64,000 nucleotides of DNA from Actinoplanes regularis (GCF_900188005.1 NZ_FZNR01000002.1:186001-250000); one strand, 5' to 3'; positions 1 through 9,124 are shown, counted from the stretch's first letter. A program made the numbers and translations. Notes: generated by a model from the sequence alone, not told the origin.

Positions 1-109
1 GCGTGTTCTTTCCGTCGCCGCCGGACTCGCCGTCCCCGGAGGAGCATCCGGTGAGTGCGAGCGAGAGCGCCGTGACGGCGCCGAGGACGGCGAATGTTCT
101 GCGTTTCAT
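1..109 (-). CDS. Lipoprotein, N-terminal part only (cut by window edge)
   Basis: Only the first 36 codons are in the window. They read as a lipoprotein signal peptide: MKRR, a hydrophobic stretch, then the lipobox LTGC with Cys22, followed by a Ser/Gly/Asp-rich linker. The ATG at 109 has a strong ribosome site (GAAGGAGAAGGG) directly upstream. It lies 10 bases after the stop of the DUF2264 gene on the same strand, so the two are probably cotranscribed. In such carbohydrate loci a lipoprotein is most often the solute-binding protein of an ABC importer. That role is inferred from position, since no domain is visible. Confidence 0.75.
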   Translation of the reverse strand, partial: MKRRTFAVLGAVTALSLALTGCSSGDGESGGDGKNT

Positions 110-119
110 CCCTTCTCCT

Positions 120-2000
120 TCAGGGTTGAGATGGCACGGTGAGGTGGTGGCGGGTGGTGACGCCGTCCGGCCAGGTCACCCGCACGTCCTCGTCGAGCTC
201 GACGTGGCAGTGCGGATTCGCCGGCGGTTCGGCGGAGAGGGTGACGAGTGTCGCGGTCCAGGCCCCGACCTGGACCTGGTGGTCGATCCACGGCACCCGG
301 ACCGGGTTCTCCAGCGGGCCCGCGTCGTCGTGCGTGGCGAATCCGGACTCGCTCGCGGACGGCAGGATCGCGGTGAGCCGGGAGAGCGGGCCGGGCCAGC
401 CGCCGATCCGCAGCCGGGCCACGTCGGGGACGGCCTCGTCGACCCGCGCGAGCCGTACCTCGAAAGGGCCCCGGACCAGCGAGACGACCGTGATCCGGCC
501 GGCCGGCCGAACCGTTCCGGCCCGTCCTTCGCCGTGGTCCGGGCCGCTGTCGTCGGCGCGGACCCAGTGCACCGGCCCGGCGGAGCCGGCGAGCCCGACA
601 GACCCTTCCGCCCGTACGAACAGGGTGCGCATGCCGGTCCGATGGGTCGTGTTCCCGGCCCCGTCGACGAGGACGACCGACTGGTCCACCGGCGCCGTCC
701 AGCCCGGCTCGTCGAGCACCGGCGCGGTCGCCGTCGAGTAGCCGAGGCGCGCGTAGAGCGGCGAGTCCGCCCGTGCCCGTCCCTCGAACCCGTGATCGGT
801 CCCGTGGTTGATCACCCGGACGATCCCGTCGGCGCGGGTGCCGGAGATCAGCCAGCCCGGTGCGGGCACCGCCCGCAGCACGTCCCCGCGCTCGATCGGC
901 AGCGGCTCGGCCGGGGCGGTCCACACCGGATGCTCCGCGGGCAGCGCGATCCCGAGCAACCCCTTGCTCGCCCAGTACGGCGAACCGGGCCCGGAGTACG
1001 ACTGCGCGAGCCGCGGCCACGGCCCGTGCCACCCGACGCTGAGCAGGCCGGCGGCGTCCGGCGCCCCACGCTCCACGAAGTGCCGCACGACGCGGTCGGC
1101 CGCGTGCCGTAGCTGTCCCACCGGCGTCGACGGGACCTCGGCCAGCACGCCGGCCCAGAACGGCGCGGCCGCCGCGAACCGGTAGATCAGGCTGCGCCCC
1201 TGCAGCAGCGGCGAGCCGTCCCCGCCCACCAGGGCGAGCGCGTCCAGCAGATAGCGGTCGAGATCGTCGGTGTACCGCTCGAGACGGCCGGCCGCGAGCT
1301 CCGCCGCGCCGGACATCCGGGCCCAGAGGAACGGGTAGAGCTGCAGGGCCCAGCCGCTGTAGTGGTCGAAGGCCCGGCTCGGCCCGTCGGCGAGCCAGCC
1401 GCCGGCGCGCCGGAACGAGTCGTGCGCGGCCAGGTCGGCCTCGATCTCCGCGGCCGACCACGGTCCGCCGACCGAGCGCAGGAACGTCTGCACGACCAGG
1501 CGGAACCAGACCCAGTTGATCCGCGGGTAGGTGTCGTCGCCGACGACCGGCGACAGGTAGTCGACGATTCGTTCCCGGACCCGCGGGTCGAGGTGGTCCC
1601 AGAGCCAGGGGCGGGTCAGGTCCAGGATCAGGGCGATGCTGGCCGCCTCGACCTTGGCCTGGGAGTGCTCGGTCAGCCGGGTCCAGCGCTCGGGCGAGGA
1701 CGGGTCGGTGCCGGTGGCCAGGCCGGTGGCGTACCGGTCGATCAGCTCGTCGACGCCGGTGCCCCGGGCGCCGGCGATCCGGAAACCGGCCAGCAGGAAC
1801 GTCCGCGCGAAGCCCTCCAGGCCGTCCACGTCGTGTCCGTATCCGCCCTCGGCGCCGGGCAGGTCGATCCGGGCGTGGCCGGGCGAGGCGTGCCGGTGGG
1901 TGGCGGCGAGCATCCGGTCGGCGAGACGCAGCCAGTCGTCGCGCAGCCAGTCCGGCCGCGGCCGACCGTTGTCGATGAACGTTCTCCGGTCCTCGGACAC
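120..2000 (-). CDS. DUF2264 family protein, putative glycoside hydrolase
   Basis: The product has 626 aa when started at the GTG at 2000, which has GGAGAG five bases upstream; the longer upstream reading is low-complexity Arg-rich sequence and is unlikely to be translated. The protein has no signal peptide and looks cytoplasmic. Its sequence matches the DUF2264 pattern: an N-terminal alpha-helical part (GGYGHDVDGLEGFARTFLLA; INWVWFRLVVQTFLR; FDHYSGWALQLYPFLWARM) and a C-terminal beta-rich part. As I recall, members of DUF2264 have been classed as family GH154 beta-glucuronidases, so removal of an (un)saturated glucuronic acid is plausible. It is divergent from a heparinase II/III-like gene and precedes a lipoprotein gene, which suggests a uronic-acid polysaccharide locus. 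The substrate is not known. Confidence 0.8.
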   Translation of the reverse strand: MSEDRRTFIDNGRPRPDWLRDDWLRLADRMLAATHRHASPGHARIDLPGAEGGYGHDVDGLEGFARTFLLAGFRIAGARGTGVDELIDRYATGLATGTDPSSPERWTRLTEHSQAKVEAASIALILDLTRPWLWDHLDPRVRERIVDYLSPVVGDDTYPRINWVWFRLVVQTFLRSVGGPWSAAEIEADLAAHDSFRRAGGWLADGPSRAFDHYSGWALQLYPFLWARMSGAAELAAGRLERYTDDLDRYLLDALALVGGDGSPLLQGRSLIYRFAAAAPFWAGVLAEVPSTPVGQLRHAADRVVRHFVERGAPDAAGLLSVGWHGPWPRLAQSYSGPGSPYWASKGLLGIALPAEHPVWTAPAEPLPIERGDVLRAVPAPGWLISGTRADGIVRVINHGTDHGFEGRARADSPLYARLGYSTATAPVLDEPGWTAPVDQSVVLVDGAGNTTHRTGMRTLFVRAEGSVGLAGSAGPVHWVRADDSGPDHGEGRAGTVRPAGRITVVSLVRGPFEVRLARVDEAVPDVARLRIGGWPGPLSRLTAILPSASESGFATHDDAGPLENPVRVPWIDHQVQVGAWTATLVTLSAEPPANPHCHVELDEDVRVTWPDGVTTRHHLTVPSQP

Positions 2001-2079
2001 GTGCACTCTCCGAACTCTCCGAGCGGTCCAAACTCGCCGAACCCGCCGAGCGGCAAGTGGACGGCTCGGTTTCGAGGAA

Positions 2080-2107
2080 GTTAAACGCTCACAATCGAGC
2101 ATGTCAA
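2080..2107 (-). promoter_or_regulatory. Promoter with operator-like element for the DUF2264 operon
   Basis: On the minus strand, TTGACA (2107-2102) is followed after 16 bases by TTTAAC (2085-2080). The spacer and -10 contain TGTGAGCGTTTAAC. Almost the same arrangement occurs at 34940-34969 (TTGACT, then TGTGAGCGTTAACACTC), and the operator core recurs at 29407. This suggests a common regulator. The assignment is by eye. Confidence 0.5.
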
Positions 2108-2233
2108 TGTCTTGAACAGACTGATGCAGTCAGAATCGATCTCGGCGTCCGACCTGGCATTTCTCGATCCTAAGGTCCAGAGTGGGTGGTTGCGGCGGGA
2201 CTCGACAGCCATTCATCAGCGCCGAAGTGATCT

Positions 2234-2252
2234 GTTACGATCACATTCGATC
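2234..2252 (+). promoter_or_regulatory. Possible operator half shared with 2080-2100
   Basis: GTTACGATCACATTCGATC lies just upstream of the lyase gene. It resembles GTTAAACGCTCACAATCGAGC at 2080-2100, sharing GTTA, TCACA(A/T)TCGA and the final C. Two such copies flank the divergent promoter region and could be sites of the DeoR/LacI-type regulator encoded at 4163. The evidence is similarity only. Confidence 0.3.
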
Positions 2253-2264
2253 AGCGAGGGGGAC

Positions 2265-4166
2265 ATGGTCACGCGATTCACCGGACCCCTGGCCGGGGCC
2301 TGGCCGGCCGTCGGCCCGGGCCTGCTGCTGCCGCCCGGCCGGTGCCTTCCGGTGCCGCCCGCGACCGATCGCGCCACGTGGGCGGCCGGGGCGCTCGACG
2401 CCGTCACCCTGCGCGGCCTGCGGGAGCGGGCCGCCGCCGACCTCGGGTCGACCTGGCCGGTCCCGCTGGCCGGCGAGTTCGCCCGGTACTTCCGGGACGG
2501 TGACCGGGACACCTACGAGCGGGTGATCCGGGCCCGCCGGGACAGGGTGAGCCGGGCGACCGTCCTCGCGGCGGTCACGCTCGACGAGCGGTGGCTGGAC
2601 GAGGTGGCCGACGGGGTCGTGCTCTGGTGCGAGCAGAGCACGTGGTGCTGGCCGGCGCATGACGACACGTTCGCCCGGCACGGGTCGGTGCTGCCGACGG
2701 TGACCGAGCCGTACCTCGACCTCGGGGCCGGGGAGGTGGCCGCGCAACTGGCCTGGATCGACCACCTGCTCGGCGCTCAGCTCGACGAGCGGGTGCCGGG
2801 GCTGCGGGAGCGGATCCGGTACGAGGTGGAGCGGCGGGTGCTGAGGCCGTTCCGGGAGCGGCGGGACTGGCACTGGCTCGGGCTGGACGGCGACGTGCAC
2901 AACTGGAACCCGTGGATCCACGGGAACGTGCTGGTCGCGGCGTTGCAGCTGGTCCAGTCGGAGGAGTCGCGGGTGGCGCTGACGCGCCTGGTCGTCGAGG
3001 GGCTCGACCGGTACGTCGCGGTGCTGCCGGCCGACGGTGCGATCGACGAGGGGTACGCGTACTGGTGGAACGGGGCCGGACGGCTGCTCGAAGCGCTCGA
3101 CCTGCTGGCGTACGCGTCGGCCGGCGTGCTGGGCGACGCGCCCGTGGCCGCGCTGCGGGAGACCGTGGCGTTCCCGCACCGGGTGCACCTGGGCGGGCCG
3201 TGGTACCTGAACCACGCGGACAGCCCGGCCCGGCCGGTGGGCGAACAGCCCTGGCAGGTGCTGCACCGGGAGGCGCGCCGGGCGGGCGGCCCGGCGGCGG
3301 TCGCGCACGCGGCGGCACAGCGCCGGCCGGGTGAGCCGGTCGGGCGGGAGAGCGACGGGCTGGGCCGGCTGCTGCGGGCGCTGACCGATCCGCACTGGCT
3401 CGCCGCCGCGCCGGCCGGGAGTGAGTCGTGGCTGGCCCGGGACGTGTGGTTCCCGTCGACCGAGGTGCTGGTCGCGCGGAGGGCGGCGGGGAGTGCGGCC
3501 GGGCTGACGCTCGCGGTGAAGGGCGGGCACAACGGGGAGCACCACAACCACAATGACGTGGGCAGCTTCGTGGTCGCGCTGGGCGGTGTGCCGGTGCTGG
3601 TGGATCCGGGGCGCCCGACGTACACCGCGGCGACCTTCGGGCCGGGGCGTTACGACCTGTGGACGATGGGGAGCTCGTGGCACAACGTCCCGGAGATCCG
3701 GGGCGTCGCTCAGGCCCCCGGCCACGGTTGCTCCGCTCGTAGCGTAGCCACGAGCGTCGGTGATCCGTACTCGGAAATGTCTCTGGATCTTGCCCGGGCC
3801 TACCCGGCGGCCGGAGTGCGGACCTGGCGCCGGACCGCCCGGCTCGATCGCGCCTCCGGCGCGGTGACCGTGAGGGATCAGTGGGACCTGGCGCCGGGCG
3901 GCCGGGAGCCGACCCGGATCCACCTGATCCTCGCCGGCGCGGTCCGGACCGGCGCCGGGCACGCCGTGGTCACCGCGCTGGACGGCGCGGGCACGCTGCG
4001 GCTGAGCTGGAGTCCGCCGGTACCGTGCTCGACGAGCGTGCGCCCGCTCGACGATCCCCTGATCAGCGACGTGTGGGGCGACCGCCTGACCCGGCTGGAG
4101 ATCGACGTGAGCGGGCTCGGCTCGAACGGCACCCTGGATCTGACCGTGAAGGAGCAGCAGCGGTGA
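2265..4166 (+). CDS. Heparinase II/III-like polysaccharide lyase
   Basis: The product has 633 aa from the ATG at 2265, which has GAGGGGGA directly upstream; the open frame extends 51 codons further but without a better start. The N-terminal two thirds are alpha-helical, as in the (alpha/alpha) toroid of this class. Around residues 415-455 is the conserved heparinase II/III C-terminal motif, with GHNGEHHNHNDVGSFVVALG and VLVDPGRPTYT, including the His-rich HHNHND. No signal peptide is visible, so it probably acts inside the cell on imported oligosaccharides containing uronic acid. Its stop overlaps the GTG of the next regulator gene by four bases, indicating translational coupling. The exact lyase family and substrate cannot be told. 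Confidence 0.8.
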   Translation: MVTRFTGPLAGAWPAVGPGLLLPPGRCLPVPPATDRATWAAGALDAVTLRGLRERAAADLGSTWPVPLAGEFARYFRDGDRDTYERVIRARRDRVSRATVLAAVTLDERWLDEVADGVVLWCEQSTWCWPAHDDTFARHGSVLPTVTEPYLDLGAGEVAAQLAWIDHLLGAQLDERVPGLRERIRYEVERRVLRPFRERRDWHWLGLDGDVHNWNPWIHGNVLVAALQLVQSEESRVALTRLVVEGLDRYVAVLPADGAIDEGYAYWWNGAGRLLEALDLLAYASAGVLGDAPVAALRETVAFPHRVHLGGPWYLNHADSPARPVGEQPWQVLHREARRAGGPAAVAHAAAQRRPGEPVGRESDGLGRLLRALTDPHWLAAAPAGSESWLARDVWFPSTEVLVARRAAGSAAGLTLAVKGGHNGEHHNHNDVGSFVVALGGVPVLVDPGRPTYTAATFGPGRYDLWTMGSSWHNVPEIRGVAQAPGHGCSARSVATSVGDPYSEMSLDLARAYPAAGVRTWRRTARLDRASGAVTVRDQWDLAPGGREPTRIHLILAGAVRTGAGHAVVTALDGAGTLRLSWSPPVPCSTSVRPLDDPLISDVWGDRLTRLEIDVSGLGSNGTLDLTVKEQQR

Positions 4167-5251
4167 ACACATCGGACAAGCGGGGTCCGCTGCCGGAGAC
4201 CCGTCGTGCCCGGCTGCTGCAGGCGCTGCAGCGCGACGGCGTGTTGCGGATCTCCGACCTGACCGAGGCGCTCGGCGCGGCGGCCGTGACGATCCGCCGC
4301 GACATCGCCCAACTCGCCGCGGAAGGACTGGTCCGGCGGGTGCACGGCGGGGTGACGCTGCCCTCGCCGGACGATCCGCCCGCCCCGGACACCGCGACGG
4401 CGTCGCTCGGGATGCTGGTGCCCTCGCTGGACTACTACTACCCCGCGGTCGCGCGTGGCGCGGAGGAGGCGGCGCGTGAGTTGGAGATGCGGATCGTGCT
4501 GCGCGGCTCCTCCTACAAGACCGAAGATGATCGCCCGCAGCTGCTCCGGCTGGTCGACCAGGGGGTGGACGCACTGATCGTGGCCCCCCGGATGGACGCG
4601 CCGACCGCGAGCGGCACCATCGACTGGCTGGCCGGCACCGGCCTGCCGGTGGTGCTGCTGGAACGCACCGCGGCGACCGGCCCGTTCCACGTCGCCCTGG
4701 AGTCGGTGGTCACCGATCACGCGCTGGGCGCCGCGATGGCCGTGCGGCACCTGGCCGGCCTCGGTCACCGCCGGATCGGTGTGGTCCTCGCCGCGCCCAG
4801 CCCGACCCGCCCGCACGTGCACCGGGGCTGGCTGGAGGCGGCCACCGAGTGCGGCCTGGACGTGCACGCGACGGTCGACGCGCAGATCCCGGACTCGGCG
4901 CACCCGGACCTCGCCGCCGCCCTGGACGAGGTCCTCGACCGCTGCCTGGCCACTGGGACCACCGCACTGCTGGTGCACGCGGACGCCGAGGCGATCGCCC
5001 TGGTCCAGCGCTGTGAGGAGCGCCGGATCGAGGTGCCCGGGCAGCTCTCCGTCGTGGCCTACGACGACGAGGTGGCCGGGCTGTTCAGCCCGGCGCTGAC
5101 CGCGGTCCGGCCGCCGCGCCGGTCGATCGGGCGGGCGGCGGTACGGCTGGTCGCCGACCGGCTCGCCGACCCGGACCGGCCGGCGCACCGGGTGGTGATC
5201 AGCCCCGCGCTGCGGGTGCGCGATTCGACGGCGGCGCCGGCGGCGTCCTGA
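4163..5251 (+). CDS. Transcriptional regulator, DeoR-type HTH with LacI-type sensor domain
   Basis: The product has 362 aa from the GTG at 4163, inside a GTGA overlap with the lyase gene. Residues 10-65 are a DeoR-type winged helix (RRARLLQALQ, VTIRRDIAQLAAEG, RRVHGGVTLP). From about residue 80 the protein is a periplasmic-binding-like sugar sensor of the LacI/GalR kind (MLVPSLDYYYPAVARGAEEA, GHRRIGVVLA, SVVAYDDEVAGLFSPALTAV). It likely controls its own operon and the divergent DUF2264 operon in response to a sugar ligand. It is clearly paralogous to the regulator at 17721-18737, sharing the VPSLDyY and LRGSSY segments and overall layout. Confidence 0.88.
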   Translation: MNTSDKRGPLPETRRARLLQALQRDGVLRISDLTEALGAAAVTIRRDIAQLAAEGLVRRVHGGVTLPSPDDPPAPDTATASLGMLVPSLDYYYPAVARGAEEAARELEMRIVLRGSSYKTEDDRPQLLRLVDQGVDALIVAPRMDAPTASGTIDWLAGTGLPVVLLERTAATGPFHVALESVVTDHALGAAMAVRHLAGLGHRRIGVVLAAPSPTRPHVHRGWLEAATECGLDVHATVDAQIPDSAHPDLAAALDEVLDRCLATGTTALLVHADAEAIALVQRCEERRIEVPGQLSVVAYDDEVAGLFSPALTAVRPPRRSIGRAAVRLVADRLADPDRPAHRVVISPALRVRDSTAAPAAS

Positions 5252-5371
5252 TCCAACCGTTCGGACAGGCGCGGGAGACTCAAGGTCCTGAATACAAGGA
5301 TGGCGCACCGCCATGTAACAACACGGGGTGATACTGCAAGCACGAACGGTCCGGCAGGACGGTGGTGCACT

Positions 5372-6040
5372 GTGTTGAAGCAGCTGATCCACACGGGAGC
5401 GGCGGTGATCGCCGTCGCGGCCGTCGCCACGGGATGCGCCGCTCCGGAGTACACGTATGTGAAGAACTCCGACCTGAAGACGTACTTCAAGGTTCCGCAC
5501 GACTGGCACGCGACCGGCACCGGCGACCTCGACGACACCCTCAGCGGGACCAATCCGGACTCCGCGAACTCGGCCGCGCGCCAGCGGATGTGGTGGTCCG
5601 TCGCCTATGACGCGGATGCCGCCCCGACCGCGGCGCACCTGCTCACCGGCCAGGTCACCGACCAGCCGATCGTCTACGCGCGGGTCGCCGACCTCACCGA
5701 GAGTCAGCAGAATGTGATCTCGCTGGACACCCTGCGCGACCTGTTCCTGCCGGTGACCGCGGACGCCCGCGAGTCCGCCGCGCAGAGCACCCAGCTCACC
5801 GGCTTCGAGCTGCTCCGCGACGAGGTGCTCACCCCCGCCGACGGACTGCACGGGGTCCGGATCGTCTTCGACTACGAGCTCGCCGACGGGGTGCTGCACA
5901 CCTTCGATCAGACGGCGCTGGTCAACAACACCGGTGACCGGCTCTACCTGCTGATCATCCGGTGCTCCACCAGCTGCTACCGGGACCGGTCCGACGAGCT
6001 GGACACGATCGCCGCTTCCTTCACGGTGAGGAGCAACTGA
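5372..6040 (+). CDS. Secreted lipoprotein of unknown function
   Basis: The product has 222 aa from the GTG at 5372, chosen because it starts a standard lipoprotein signal: VLKQLIHTGAAVIAVAAVATGC with the lipobox cysteine at residue 22. The in-frame ATG at 5300 would put 24 non-hydrophobic residues before it. The mature part is soluble and resembles actinobacterial proteins with a PsbP/LpqN-like fold in length and in the YFKVPHDW start, but I cannot assign a family. Its stop overlaps the ATG of the FtsH-like gene (TGATG), so the two are translationally coupled and may work at the membrane together. Confidence 0.75.
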   Translation: MLKQLIHTGAAVIAVAAVATGCAAPEYTYVKNSDLKTYFKVPHDWHATGTGDLDDTLSGTNPDSANSAARQRMWWSVAYDADAAPTAAHLLTGQVTDQPIVYARVADLTESQQNVISLDTLRDLFLPVTADARESAAQSTQLTGFELLRDEVLTPADGLHGVRIVFDYELADGVLHTFDQTALVNNTGDRLYLLIIRCSTSCYRDRSDELDTIAASFTVRSN

Positions 6041-8556
6041 TGGAGGGTCTCCGCCCGCCCGACGAGGTGCCCGTGGTCTCCGAACGCGTCACCCGCAAGC
6101 GGCTGCCGCTCTGGGACCGGGTCAAATTCCTGCTGCTCTTCGCGGTGGCCTTCTTCGCGCTGGTGTGGACGGACATGGCGGACAATCCGCTGCTTCCGTT
6201 CCAGGACGCGATGTACGAGCGGCTGCACAGCGGTTCCGGCATCGCGATCGGAGTGCTGGCCGGGCTCGAGGTGCTGCGCCAGATCCACTACCTGATCAGC
6301 GAGCACTCCGCCTGGTACCACCGGCTCTGGACGCACGGCGTCTTCGGCGGCGTCGAGCGCGTCACCCACCGGCTCTTCTCCGACTGGACCCGGTTCCGGC
6401 TGGCCCGCGTCTTCAAGTGGCTGCTCTTCCTCACGCTGCTGGCGGTCGTGCTCGGCTCGGTGCTGGACACCTCCCCGGCCCTGGCCATCTTCCAGATCCC
6501 GGCCCTGCTCTGGTCCGCCGCGCCGATGTTCCTGCAGGTCATCTTCATCCTGTTCATCGCGGTCGGCCAGTTCGCGGCGATCTTCTGGTTCCTGTCCCGC
6601 GGCGGCGTCGAGGTCTACTACCCCGACGACGTGAAGACCCGGTTCACCGACGTGTGGGGCCAGGACCACGTTCTCGAACGGGTCAAGGAGAACATCGTCT
6701 ACCTCGAACGGCCGGAGGCGATCGAGACCCGGGGCGGGTACGTGCCCGGCGGCATCCTGCTCTGGGGACCGCCCGGCACCGGCAAGACGCTGATGGCCGA
6801 GGCGGTCGCCGGCGAGACCGGCCGGCCGTACGTCTTCGTCGACCCGGGCGCGTTCATCAACATGTTCTTCGGCGTCGGCGTCCTCAAGGTCAAGGGCCTC
6901 TTCCGCAAGCTGCGCAAGCTCGCCCTCCGCTACGGCGGCGTGATCGTCTTCTTCGACGAGGCCGACTCGCTCGGCAACCGTGGCGCCCTGGCCCAGGGCG
7001 GGCCGGGCTTCCCCCGTGGCGCCTTCGGCGACGCCTGTCACGGCTTCACCTACCTGTCCGACCAGTCCCGCTGGGAACTGGCCCGCGAGTCGATGATGTA
7101 CGGCGGCGGGATGGGCGGGGGCGGCGGGATGGGCACCCTCGAGGCGCTGCTCACCGAGCTGTCCGGGCTGAAGAAGCCACGCGGCTTCATCAACCGGCAC
7201 GTGCGCCGGGCGCTCGGCATGCGGCCGAAGCCCCCGCCGAAGTACCGGATCCTGGTGATGATGGCGACCAACCTGCCGGAGGCGCTCGACGAGGCGCTGC
7301 TGCGGCCGGGCCGGATCGACCGGATCTACAAGGTCGGCTACCCGAGCAAGGCCGGGCGGGTGCGGACGTACCAGGGCTATCTGGAGAAGGTCAAACACGA
7401 GCTGACCGAGGAGCAGGTCGACAAGCTGGCCACCATCACGCCGTACGCGACCGGCGCGACCATCAAGGACATGGTGAACGAGGCGCTGATCACCGCGATC
7501 CGCGACGACCGGGACACCATCACCTGGCGCGACATCATCAAGGCCAAGCAGCTCAAGGAACTCGGCCCGGCGGAGAACGTCGAGTACATCGAGCGCGAGC
7601 GGCACGCGGTCGCCGTGCACGAGGCGTGCCACGCGGTGATGGCGTACCGGACTCGGCAGCACATGGAGATCGACATCGCGACGATCGAGAAGGGCAGCGG
7701 CTACCTGGGCATGGTCGCCAGCATCCCGCCGGAGGACCAGTTCACCACCTGGCGCAGCCACTACGAGTCGGACATCCTGGTCTCCCTCGCGTCCCTCGCC
7801 GGCGAGCGGATGTTCTTCGACGGCGACAGCTCCTCCGGGGTCTCCGGCGACCTGGAGTCGGCGACCGCCGTCGCCACCAACATGGAGGGCGTCTGGGGCA
7901 TGGGGTCGACGGTCTCGTCGTACGCCACCTCCGCCCGCCTCGGCGTCGGCACGCCCGGCGGCCCGGCCAAGGGGGACAAGAACGATCTGAGCGCCCGGCG
8001 CGCCCTGGCCGACCGGATCGAGGACAACCTGAGCGCGATGCTGGAGCGCGCGGTCACGATCCTCAAGGAGAACCGGCGCGAGGTGCTCGCGCTGGCGCAC
8101 GCCCTGGAGACCCACAAGACCCTGACCGGCGAGGACGTCATCGCGGTGCTGGAGGCCCGCCCCGGCCCGCTGGTCGACGGCACGGTCTACGCCGACGACC
8201 GGTTCATCGCCGAGGTGGAGAGCTATCACCGGGCCGCGCTCGCCGCGCACCGGGGCCACTCCCGGCTGGTCACGGCCCTGCCGGCGCGGCCCGGCGCGGC
8301 ACCGGTCGTCCTGGAGACCGTCGCCGACCTGCCCGGCAACGAGATCTGGCGCCGGCCGGATCCGATCGATCCGCCCGGCGGCAACGGGTCGGCACCCCCG
8401 GCGGGCCGCAACGGCTCCACTCCCCCATCCGCTGACAACGGGTCGACACCTCCAGCCGCTGACAACGGGTCGGCGCCTCCGCCGGGCGACGACGGGTCGG
8501 TGCCTCCGCCCGGTGACAACGGGATTCCGCAGCAACGCGATCCCGGCCAGTCCTGA
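6040..8556 (+). CDS. Membrane-anchored FtsH-like AAA+ zinc metalloprotease
   Basis: The product has 838 aa. Membrane segments lie near residues 30-46, 126-143 and 158-186. The AAA module has Walker A GPPGTGKT (243-250), an FtsH-like pore loop FINMFFGVG (272-280), Walker B VIVFFDEAD (301-309) and the second region of homology MMATNLPEALDEALLRPGRIDR (about 408-428). The M41 peptidase has HEACH at 527-531 and a downstream GVSGDLESA that would give the third zinc ligand. It differs from housekeeping FtsH in its N-terminus, in a roughly 95-residue Gly/Met-rich insertion between Walker B and the second region (about 311-405), and in a repetitive Pro/Gly/Asn tail (about 780-830). It is probably a specialised membrane protease; substrates are unknown. 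Confidence 0.85.
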   Translation: MEGLRPPDEVPVVSERVTRKRLPLWDRVKFLLLFAVAFFALVWTDMADNPLLPFQDAMYERLHSGSGIAIGVLAGLEVLRQIHYLISEHSAWYHRLWTHGVFGGVERVTHRLFSDWTRFRLARVFKWLLFLTLLAVVLGSVLDTSPALAIFQIPALLWSAAPMFLQVIFILFIAVGQFAAIFWFLSRGGVEVYYPDDVKTRFTDVWGQDHVLERVKENIVYLERPEAIETRGGYVPGGILLWGPPGTGKTLMAEAVAGETGRPYVFVDPGAFINMFFGVGVLKVKGLFRKLRKLALRYGGVIVFFDEADSLGNRGALAQGGPGFPRGAFGDACHGFTYLSDQSRWELARESMMYGGGMGGGGGMGTLEALLTELSGLKKPRGFINRHVRRALGMRPKPPPKYRILVMMATNLPEALDEALLRPGRIDRIYKVGYPSKAGRVRTYQGYLEKVKHELTEEQVDKLATITPYATGATIKDMVNEALITAIRDDRDTITWRDIIKAKQLKELGPAENVEYIERERHAVAVHEACHAVMAYRTRQHMEIDIATIEKGSGYLGMVASIPPEDQFTTWRSHYESDILVSLASLAGERMFFDGDSSSGVSGDLESATAVATNMEGVWGMGSTVSSYATSARLGVGTPGGPAKGDKNDLSARRALADRIEDNLSAMLERAVTILKENRREVLALAHALETHKTLTGEDVIAVLEARPGPLVDGTVYADDRFIAEVESYHRAALAAHRGHSRLVTALPARPGAAPVVLETVADLPGNEIWRRPDPIDPPGGNGSAPPAGRNGSTPPSADNGSTPPAADNGSAPPPGDDGSVPPPGDNGIPQQRDPGQS
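8379..8523 (+). repeat. Degenerate tandem repeat coding the FtsH-like tail
   Basis: About six imperfect units of 24-27 bases encode variants of DNGSxPPxA/G (NGSAPPAGR, NGSTPPSAD, NGSTPPAAD, NGSAPPPGD, DGSVPPPGD). The repeat gives a disordered, Pro-rich C-terminus and is likely to vary in copy number between strains. Confidence 0.8.
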
Positions 8557-8637
8557 CCTCCCACGGTGATCGGCGTCGCGGCTTCCGCGGCGCCGATCAT
8601 GCTTACCCCGGGCGCCGGGTGGGTAGGGTGACGCGCC

Positions 8638-8970
8638 ATGAGCACTGATGCCATCGTGTCCTACTCCACCAGCGCCGACGGCGGCACGCTCCAGGCGAAC
8701 CTGCTCGTCCCGGAGCTGGACGTGGACGTCGCCGACGAGCTGCGCGCCGGCTTGGAGAAGGCGGTCGCCGGCTCGACCTGCTGGCAGCTCGCGCTCGACC
8801 TGGCCGAGGTGACGTTCATCGACTCGTACGCGCTCGGCGCCCTGGTCGGCGTCCGCAACAGCGCCGCGGCCGCCGGCCTGACGATGGTCGTGACCCGCCC
8901 GTCCGCCCCGGTCCGCCAGGCCATCGAGGTCACCGGCCTCACCGAGATCTTCGGCGTCGAACCCGCCTGA
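8638..8970 (+). CDS. STAS-domain protein, anti-sigma factor antagonist-like
   Basis: The product has 110 aa and is a single STAS domain. The conserved segment ALDLAEVTFIDSYALGALVGV carries Ser63, at the position phosphorylated in SpoIIAA/RsbV-type antagonists. In the family such proteins sequester an anti-sigma kinase when unphosphorylated. No RsbW-like kinase or sigma gene is adjacent. The gene is 81 bases after the FtsH-like gene and could be separately expressed. No strong ribosome site is visible before the ATG. Confidence 0.85.
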   Translation: MSTDAIVSYSTSADGGTLQANLLVPELDVDVADELRAGLEKAVAGSTCWQLALDLAEVTFIDSYALGALVGVRNSAAAAGLTMVVTRPSAPVRQAIEVTGLTEIFGVEPA

Positions 8971-9124
8971 CACCGCCGCGGCCGGCAATCAGGTTCAAAA
9001 TCCATGATCCCGCGGTACGGCCGATGGAGCCCCGTGGGCAGGCCTCTCGGCCTCGTTGCCGTGGTGCTCTCGCGCGAGGCTCGCGCCGCGCCGGGCTTTG
9101 CCGCGCGCCGCGGTCCGTGGCCTG

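Noticed and set aside
5310..5335. ATGGCGCACCGCCAT hairpin before the lipoprotein gene
   Set aside because: A 6-bp stem in GC-rich DNA is too short to support a regulatory call, and it is not placed as a terminator.
5977..8988. 1003-codon open frame on the minus strand
   Set aside because: Antisense to the clearly recognisable FtsH-like and STAS genes; its translation is low-complexity Arg/Gly/Val sequence, an effect of high GC.
8971..9124. GC-rich short inverted repeats between the STAS and TSUP genes
   Set aside because: Several weak overlapping stems, none dominant. It may terminate the convergent genes, but I cannot define one structure.
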